From contig NSHR01000010.1 in NCBI GenBank assembly GCA_002737115.1, forward strand, positions 20,906-69,744: a stretch of 48,839 nucleotides of DNA. Reading direction: 5' to 3'. A program made the position numbers and the translations under genes. The notes beneath the pieces are model-generated. The model did no database searches, was not told where the DNA came from, and saw nothing but the letters and a program-made list of their open reading frames with translations. This document shows positions 43,544 through 48,839 of this stretch, one piece after another. The first letter of the stretch is position 1; every line of letters begins with the position of its first letter. This stretch comes from Gemmatimonadota bacterium (GTDB lineage Bacteria > Gemmatimonadota > Gemmatimonadetes > Gemmatimonadales > Gemmatimonadaceae).

Positions 43544-44013
43544 TATGACAGGCCGAATTCGCGCACGATGGCGCGGACACCAGCCGCTTGCAGTCCGTCC
43601 TCCTCAAACACGATGATCCCGAGCAGGGCGCGACCCACATCGTCGGGGAGCCGATCGGCGCGGAACACCTGAATCACCGGTCCCATGGCCATCGCCTCGC
43701 GCAGCCGCGGGTGCGACCATCCGCTGCCGAGCGTGGGCTCGCTGTCGAAGCCCTTGGCCAGCACGGTCGTCAGCGCGGACGCCGGAGCGCCGCGATAACG
43801 CACCGAAGGCAGTTCGCCGCCGAAGCTGCGCTCGAACAACGCCTGCCAGGCCATTGGACGAGCGCCCTCCGCACGCGTTCCCGACGCCAGCACGACACGC
43901 GGCGAACGCGCGAGCACGTGCATGCGTTGAACCGCATCCTGCAGATCCTCGAGAATGCGCGCCTCGCGATCGGGCGCCATTTCGGGTGGAGAATTGCCAG
44001 AATCATCGATCAT
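43543..44013 (-). CDS. Hypothetical protein heading the malonate-type operon
   Basis: A 156-residue soluble protein with no signal peptide or membrane segment, first gene of the operon and coupled to the MatB-like gene by a TAATG overlap. I do not recognise it with certainty. N-terminal 45 residues are helical and charged. Residues ~70-125 (VRYRGAPASALTTVLAKGFD, then SHPRLREAMAMGPVIQVFRA) look like the 'strand-Arg-Gly, helix, strand, helix, strand' order of ADP-ribosyltransferase-like folds, followed by a hydrophobic IIVFEED strand. That is a pattern reading only. An internal ATG at 43980 is an alternative start. Divergent from the MFS gene (48 bp). Confidence 0.6.
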   Translation of the reverse strand: MIDDSGNSPPEMAPDREARILEDLQDAVQRMHVLARSPRVVLASGTRAEGARPMAWQALFERSFGGELPSVRYRGAPASALTTVLAKGFDSEPTLGSGWSHPRLREAMAMGPVIQVFRADRLPDDVGRALLGIIVFEEDGLQAAGVRAIVREFGLS

Positions 44014-44061
44014 CCCCCAATCTTCTCTCTCGCCCGCGGCGCAGCCACCCCAATTGACCCC

Positions 44062-45225
44062 GTGTTCACACTTTTTCTCGTTGTCTTTCTCGACCTGATC
44101 GGATTCGGGATGATCATCCCGGTCTTTCCGTTCTATGCCGAGCAGGTGGGCGTCGCGCCGGCATCGGTGATCTTCTTCCTGGGGCTCTACTCCTTAGGAC
44201 AGTTGGTCGGGGCGCCCATCTGGGGCAGTCTCTCCGATCGCATCGGTCGGCGTCCGGTGTTGCTGATCACCTTGCTCGCCAATGCCGGCGCCTCGGCGAT
44301 GCTGGCCTTCAGCACCACCGGTACCATGCTGGCGATCTCACGGATCGTGGCCGGCCTGGCCGCCGGGAATATCTCGGCCGCCTACGCCTACACCACAGAC
44401 ATCACCACCGACGCCACCCGCCCCAAGGCGCTCGGTCTGCTCGGTTCCGCCTTCGGCATGGGCTTCATTCTCGGACCGGCACTCGGTGGCCTCCTGGCCG
44501 GTACCAATCCAAGCGATGGTTCAGGCTTTGCTCGCGTGGCCTACGGCGCAGCGGTGCTCTCGCTCGTGGCCTTCGTGCTCACGCTGTTCCGCCTGCCCGA
44601 GTCACTACCGCCGGAGAAGCGCCGCGCCTCGACGACCAAGCGCGCTGGGATGGGCACCTACTTCGCGCGCCCGGTGCTGCGCGATCTGCTCGTGGCCACG
44701 GTGATCGTGGTCGCGGCGGTCGCGCTCTTTCAGAGCACGCTGGCGTTATTCACGGCCGATCGCCTCGGTGTCGGTCCGCGCACGCTCGGCTGGATTTACG
44801 GCTTTGTTGGTGTGGTGTCGGTGGTCATCCAGGGCGGCGTAATCGGTCCGCTCACGCGGCGCTTCGGCGCGCAGTCGCTCACCCGCATCGGCGCCATCTT
44901 GGTTGGTGTGGGAATGGGCTGCATTCCGTTCTCGCACTCCATCGGCTGGCTGCTGTTCGCGCTCGGCATCTTCGGAGTGGGCTCAGCGCTCTTCAACCCC
45001 AGCATGAGCGGACTCGTGGCCACCGCCGCCGAACCGCATGAACGCGGCAGTGTGCTGGGCGCGTATCAGGGCGCCGCGTCGATGGGCCGAGTGATCGGTC
45101 CGTTCGCCGCCAGCGGCGTGGCCAGTGCCAGCTCGTTGTCGATCCCGTTCCTCGTCGGCGCCGTCGTCTCGCTGGGGGGCGCCCTGTTGATTCACACGCG
45201 CCCCAAGGCCAAGCCACCCGAATGA
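44062..45225 (+). CDS. MFS (DHA1) drug/metabolite exporter
   Basis: A 387-residue major facilitator, 12 helices. The TetA/Bmr-type opening FLDLIGFGMIIPVFPFYAEQ, the loop 2-3 motif GSLSDRIGRRPVLLITLLAN, and a helix-5 motif near GSAFGMGFILGPALGG place it in the proton-driven exporter group. The start is taken at GTG 44062 (VFTLFLVVF); upstream codons in frame are antisense to the hypothetical gene. A 17-bp hairpin terminator follows. Substrate unknown. Confidence 0.88.
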   Translation: MFTLFLVVFLDLIGFGMIIPVFPFYAEQVGVAPASVIFFLGLYSLGQLVGAPIWGSLSDRIGRRPVLLITLLANAGASAMLAFSTTGTMLAISRIVAGLAAGNISAAYAYTTDITTDATRPKALGLLGSAFGMGFILGPALGGLLAGTNPSDGSGFARVAYGAAVLSLVAFVLTLFRLPESLPPEKRRASTTKRAGMGTYFARPVLRDLLVATVIVVAAVALFQSTLALFTADRLGVGPRTLGWIYGFVGVVSVVIQGGVIGPLTRRFGAQSLTRIGAILVGVGMGCIPFSHSIGWLLFALGIFGVGSALFNPSMSGLVATAAEPHERGSVLGAYQGAASMGRVIGPFAASGVASASSLSIPFLVGAVVSLGGALLIHTRPKAKPPE

Positions 45226-45237
45226 TTGCCGCGGGTG

Positions 45238-45275
45238 GGGATACGAACGGAAACTAGCGTTTCCGTTCGTATCCC
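45238..45275. terminator. 17-bp perfect-stem terminator
   Basis: GGGATACGAACGGAAAC (45238-45254), loop TAGC, and its exact reverse complement (45259-45275) form an unusually long perfect stem between the convergent MFS and lipoprotein genes. No T-tract on either strand. Probably terminates both. Confidence 0.8.
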
Positions 45276-45318
45276 GGGGCCGACGCATGCACCGCCGCCG
45301 CTGCACGCCGTCCGTAGA

Positions 45319-46656
45319 TCAGGCGGGAGGGCCGAACGTCACGGTGAGTTGGTAGGCACCCGTCCCGCCCTTTTGGGAAAGCTGTCCGTTCCACCCAAAC
45401 GCTCTCAGCTCGAAAATCCCGCCGGTGGAAGAGACACAAGTACTCAATGTCAGTTGCGCATCGGTGTTCGTACCCGGCGCCACATCGTTGTTTTGAGCAA
45501 ACACCGTGTTGGCAAAAGCGGACCCTAGCTCGATGTACGGGTCGGCAATCGACCCTGCTCCGGCCACCCGTTTCATGCTGATTGTGCAGGATTGGCCAGG
45601 CGCATAGATCACAAATCGGTCAAATGGAGCTTCAGCGGTACCAAGTCGGCAGCTTTGATTGGTGATACTCTGCAACGTGACAATACTGCCCACGAGAAAA
45701 GGCGAACGACAGGCGTCCACATCCTCTGGCTGAGAGAAGACGCCGAACCGATAGCTGCCCGTCTGCGCCTGCGACAAGGGACTCACGGTCGTGGTCCCTT
45801 GAGGGACAAAGAAATCGAGTTCTAGCAACGAGTCCGACCTGGACGTGTACGTACGCCACGATCCGATATGCAGGCCAACGCCAGGAAAGCTGGCGTTGAG
45901 GACGACTTTCAGGACACTACTTGGACCCGTGATCAGGTAATGGTCGAACAAATAGTCTTTGTAGTCTCGATTCTTGCAATCGTCGACCGCGAACGTGCCG
46001 GTCACGAAGGACCCCCAGGCCAGTCCGACCGGAGTACAGGGATTGGGCGTCACGGTCACCGGAATAGACGCCGTGAGCACGGTCGTGGAATAGCCGGCGC
46101 CGACGCCTTGTGCGGTCACCGTCACGGTGCTGACGCCTGGCGCGACCGCCCTCACGAAGCCGGTCGCGCTGACCGTTGCCACCGACGAAGCGCTCGACGT
46201 ATAGGTATACGTCACGTCCACCGTCGAGGCACCGCGTGTGACGGCCGGGACCAGCGTGGCCGACTCACCAACCACAAGCGGCGCCGTGGTCGGAGCCACC
46301 GCAAGCGTCAGCAGGGCGGGCGGGAGTGGCAGCACGGTGATCGTCGATGACGCTTGTTGGCCACCGGAGCTGATGGCGGTGATGCTGGTGGTGCCCGGCG
46401 CAATCGCGGACACCTGACAACTGCCACCATTGGTTGCCGCGCTGGCAATAGAAGGATTCGCACTATTGCACTGCTGCAAGATCGGCGTGGGCTTCCCCCC
46501 CGCAATAACAACACCAAGCGTTCCTGATGTCCCGGCGGTGAGTGTCAGGCTTGGCGGCGCCATGGACATGGTGACCGGAACGACCGCCGTTACCGGATCG
46601 CCTCCGGCGCAGGCAGATACCCCGAGGGCGAGGCACACGACGAAAAAGCGCTGCAC
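45319..46656 (-). CDS. Lipoprotein with Ig-like (BIG2) and PPC-like domains
   Basis: A 445-residue secreted protein. Starting at GTG 46656 gives a neat lipoprotein signal (QRFFVVCLALGVSAC, lipid-Cys next to AGGD); TTG codons at 46680 and 46698 are alternatives. Two BIG2-type Ig-like domains follow (~residues 30-110 and ~110-205), each with the closing pattern of V-x-A-x-A-P-G-x-x-x-I/V-T (VSAIAPGTTSITAISSGGQQ; VRAVAPGVSTVTVTAQG). Then come two beta-sandwich units reminiscent of pre-peptidase C-terminal domains (DYKDYLFDHYLITGPSSVLK; APFDRFVIYAPGQSCTISMK), with several Cys. There is no catalytic motif. Probably a surface adhesive or structural protein; function unknown. Confidence 0.78.
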   Translation of the reverse strand: MQRFFVVCLALGVSACAGGDPVTAVVPVTMSMAPPSLTLTAGTSGTLGVVIAGGKPTPILQQCNSANPSIASAATNGGSCQVSAIAPGTTSITAISSGGQQASSTITVLPLPPALLTLAVAPTTAPLVVGESATLVPAVTRGASTVDVTYTYTSSASSVATVSATGFVRAVAPGVSTVTVTAQGVGAGYSTTVLTASIPVTVTPNPCTPVGLAWGSFVTGTFAVDDCKNRDYKDYLFDHYLITGPSSVLKVVLNASFPGVGLHIGSWRTYTSRSDSLLELDFFVPQGTTTVSPLSQAQTGSYRFGVFSQPEDVDACRSPFLVGSIVTLQSITNQSCRLGTAEAPFDRFVIYAPGQSCTISMKRVAGAGSIADPYIELGSAFANTVFAQNNDVAPGTNTDAQLTLSTCVSSTGGIFELRAFGWNGQLSQKGGTGAYQLTVTFGPPA

Positions 46657-46772
46657 GAATGGCGCGCACGAAACGGATATCAACGGAGATGTGGGCAAAA
46701 CATGAACCTGAGTGAAGGAGTGCGAACCGACAGCGTGCTCATCCGTGAATACGTACGAAATCCACCAACCGT

Positions 46773-48053
46773 TCACCGGCCGAACGGCTGCTCCAAACTC
46801 GGCGACTGCGGCGTAAACAGCTCGGCCCCGGTCTCGGTGATCACCATGTCGTCTTCCAACCGGATGCCGAACTCGCCCGGGATGTAGATGCCCGGTTCGT
46901 CGGAGAACACCATACCGGGGCGCAACGGCAGCGTGTTGCCGCGCACGAGATACGGCCACTCGTGTCCGTCCATGCCCATGCCGTGTCCCACCCGGTGGCT
47001 AAAGTATTTGTAGTCGGGGCCGAAGCCGGCCTCCACAATCACCTTGCGCGCCGCCGCATCCACCGCCTCGCACGGCACCCCGGGCTTGGCCGCCGCCAGC
47101 GCGGCACTCTGCGCCCGATGCTCGATCTCGAACACATCCTTCATGCGTTGCGTGGCCTTACCCAGCACGAACGTGCGCGAGATGTCGGAGGAGTAGCCCT
47201 CCACCTTGCAACCGCCGTCGATGAGCAAAATGCTCCCCTCCCGCACGACTTGCGGAGTGGCACTGCCATGCGGCAGCGCCGAGTATTTCCCAACCTGCAC
47301 GCCCGCTGAACCCGCGTAGCCCAACTGCTGGTGGGCGAGCTGCACGAGCTGCCCGAAGTCATCCTGCGTCATGCCTTCTTTCAGCGACTTGTACGCCGCT
47401 TCGTAGGCCGCCAGCGTCACCGCGCTGGCGTGACGCATGAGCGCGAGTTCGTGCGCGTCCTTCACGATCCGGCAGCCAGCAGTGATAGGGGTACCACTCA
47501 CCACCGTCACCCCCGGTACATGCGCCGCCCCGTCGGCGAACACGAAGCGCACCGTCTCCTCGGCCGCAATCGTGGCCGTGGACAGCCCCCGCGAGGCGAG
47601 TCCCTTCCGCAGCAGCTCATACGGGTTCTCGTGCTCCTCCCAGGCCATCACCTCGGCCTCGCGCCCAAGCGGCCCCAGACGCGCCTGCTCCATCGCCCGT
47701 TCTTCTTCGAACTTGGGCGTGATCAAAAACGCCGCCCCCTTCACCGGAATCACCGCCGCCAGCAGCCGCTCACTGAGCCCCCACTTGATGCCGGTGAAGT
47801 ACTCCATGCTCGTCCCACCCGTCAGCATGAGGGCATCAATCCGCTGGTCGCGCATGAGCTGTCGCGCCTTCTCGAGGCGCCCTTGGCGTTCCGCCACCGA
47901 GATGGGCACGACCCCATCGCGCATCGGGCGCAGCGCGCGGATGGCGGGGGGAAGTCCGGCGGGCGGCTGCGCGCCCGCGGTGGCCGGGACCGAGACCACG
48001 GCACCAGCCGCAAGTGCGGTGGCGGATCCGAGAAAATCGCGACGCGACGGCAT
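46773..48053 (-). CDS. Tat-exported M24-family Xaa-Pro aminopeptidase-like hydrolase
   Basis: A 426-residue M24 metallopeptidase. ATG 48053 starts a Tat leader (SRRDFLGSATALAAGAVVSV) and follows a GGAG at fair spacing. The creatinase-like N-terminal domain spans ~60-185; the pita-bread domain carries the usual five ligands: two Asp in LIDGGCKVEGYSSDISRTF, the His in HRVGHGMGMDGHEWPYL, Glu in MVFSDEPGIYI, and Glu in GIRLEDDMVIT. Being in the periplasm, it would trim peptides beginning Xaa-Pro. It is divergent from a SusC-type receptor and may share its control region. Whether it is a prolidase or an aminopeptidase P cannot be told. Confidence 0.91.
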   Translation of the reverse strand: MPSRRDFLGSATALAAGAVVSVPATAGAQPPAGLPPAIRALRPMRDGVVPISVAERQGRLEKARQLMRDQRIDALMLTGGTSMEYFTGIKWGLSERLLAAVIPVKGAAFLITPKFEEERAMEQARLGPLGREAEVMAWEEHENPYELLRKGLASRGLSTATIAAEETVRFVFADGAAHVPGVTVVSGTPITAGCRIVKDAHELALMRHASAVTLAAYEAAYKSLKEGMTQDDFGQLVQLAHQQLGYAGSAGVQVGKYSALPHGSATPQVVREGSILLIDGGCKVEGYSSDISRTFVLGKATQRMKDVFEIEHRAQSAALAAAKPGVPCEAVDAAARKVIVEAGFGPDYKYFSHRVGHGMGMDGHEWPYLVRGNTLPLRPGMVFSDEPGIYIPGEFGIRLEDDMVITETGAELFTPQSPSLEQPFGR

Positions 48054-48201
48054 GGCTGACTCCGATAGGAAGATGGTCCGAACGGTTGTACGCTTAATAG
48101 CGTTGGTACGATCGAACGTCGAGTCCCTTTGCCCCACCGGTTTTCAAGGCGGACACCTCCACCCCGGTCCGCGCCGCTTTCAACAATAATGTGAGGCTTT
48201 C

Positions 48202-48839
48202 GTGCTCCTTCCCCTCCTTCGGCGCGCTGCGCTGGTAGGACGGCGCGTCACCGCAGCCATGTTCGGGCTCGCGCTGTCGATCGCCGCCGCCACTCCGCTC
48301 GCCGCCCAGGCCACCGGTACCATCGTCGGTCGCGTGCTCGATGGCGACAACGGCCAACCGGTCGCCGCCGCCCAAGTCACCATCGCCGGCACCCAGCTCG
48401 GTCGGGCCACCGGTGACGACGGACGCTTCACGCTCGCCAACATCCCCGCCGGCGCGCTCACCGTCACCGTGCGTCGTATCGGCTTTCAGCAGCAGTCGCG
48501 CGCGATTACGCTGGCCAACGGCGCCTCCGTCACCGTCGACTTCACGATCACCAAGAGCAGCGTATCACTCGCCGGCGTGGTCGTCACCGCCACCGGTGAA
48601 GAGCGCAAGAAGGAAGTCGGCAACGCCATCACCACCGTCGGCAGCGCCGACTTCGAACGCGGTGCCGTCGCTAATACCCAGCAGATTCTGCAGGGACGCT
48701 CCACCGGCGTCACCATTCAAGCCAACGGCGGCGGCCCCGGCTCCGGCGGCACCATCCGGTTACGCGGCGTCAACTCGATCACGCAGGGCAACCGCCCGCT
48801 GATCTACATCGACGGCATCCGCATGTTCAACGGCAACTC
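48202..48839 (+). CDS. SusC/RagA-type TonB receptor (partial, 3' end off window)
   Basis: The first 212 residues of an outer-membrane receptor; the frame runs off the right edge with no stop. The start is GTG 48202 behind GAGG (48193-48196), spacer 5; an ATG at 48259 is an alternative. Signal peptide (FGLALSIAAATPLAAQ). A carboxypeptidase-regulatory-like domain follows (TGTIVGRVLDGDNGQPVAAA), then the plug start (VSLAGVVVTATGEERKKEVG; RPLIYIDGIRM). It is a second SusC-type receptor in this window. No SusD partner can be seen because of the edge. Divergent from the M24 peptidase. Confidence 0.9.
   Translation, partial: MLLPLLRRAALVGRRVTAAMFGLALSIAAATPLAAQATGTIVGRVLDGDNGQPVAAAQVTIAGTQLGRATGDDGRFTLANIPAGALTVTVRRIGFQQQSRAITLANGASVTVDFTITKSSVSLAGVVVTATGEERKKEVGNAITTVGSADFERGAVANTQQILQGRSTGVTIQANGGGPGSGGTIRLRGVNSITQGNRPLIYIDGIRMFNGN

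Noticed and set aside
1-48839. tRNA, rRNA, insertion sequences, attachment sites, replication origin
   Set aside because: No cloverleaf-like, rRNA, transposase or origin-like sequence was recognised when reading both strands.

Overview
The window is dense, GC-rich bacterial chromosome. SusC/SusD-type outer-membrane pairs, a long VPS10/BNR-type beta-propeller protein, many secreted metallopeptidases with 'A-x-A-Q'-like signal-peptide ends and little Shine-Dalgarno signal together suggest a free-living Gram-negative of the Gemmatimonadota (Gemmatimonas-like). That assignment is inference from gene content; the window has no rRNA or other taxonomic marker. I see no tRNA, rRNA, CRISPR array, insertion sequence or prophage, and no gene-free stretch longer than about 200 bases.

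Layout. 0-3 kb: a PAS sensor histidine kinase cut by the left edge, then divergently a VIT1-type metal transporter, a rhomboid protease and RidA, closed by a 16-bp-stem terminator. 3-9.6 kb: a secreted BNR/VPS10-like propeller, an msrB-msrA couplet, the divergent AMPylator SelO and a small lipoprotein. 9.7-16 kb: a membrane-anchored molybdenum hydroxylase (large and small subunits), a 4-TM protein, and two DNA-repair genes (FeS-type photolyase and a UvrC-N/Cho-like GIY-YIG nuclease). 16-19 kb: a Vgb-like propeller and an M28 peptidase.

19-34 kb is the most interesting part. A leftward operon (sodium:solute symporter, SDR, D-malate/dimethylmalate-type decarboxylating dehydrogenase, methylmalonate/malonate-semialdehyde dehydrogenase) diverges from an M20 amidohydrolase. 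After 176 bp comes a tight rightward six-gene run: SusC, SusD, P1-family (DmpA/BapA) aminopeptidase, secreted metallo-beta-lactamase-fold hydrolase, beta-alanine:pyruvate-type aminotransferase and HemJ. Together these suggest import and breakdown of beta-alanine-containing amides or peptides. The symporter/M20/SDR/dimethylmalate-DH set matches the biochemically described pantothenate-to-oxoisovalerate route well enough to be a testable hypothesis.

34-40.7 kb: an esterase, a secreted unknown, a zero-gap operon of an ArsR-methyltransferase fusion regulator with adenosylhomocysteinase behind a clear palindromic operator, and an MlaE-MlaD lipid-transport pair without its ATPase. 40.8-45.2 kb: a malonate-type operon (unknown gene, MatB-like ligase, MatC-like carrier) diverging from an MFS exporter, ended by a 17-bp perfect hairpin. 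45.3-48.8 kb: an Ig-like/PPC lipoprotein, a Tat-exported M24 peptidase and, divergently, the start of another SusC-type receptor cut by the right edge.
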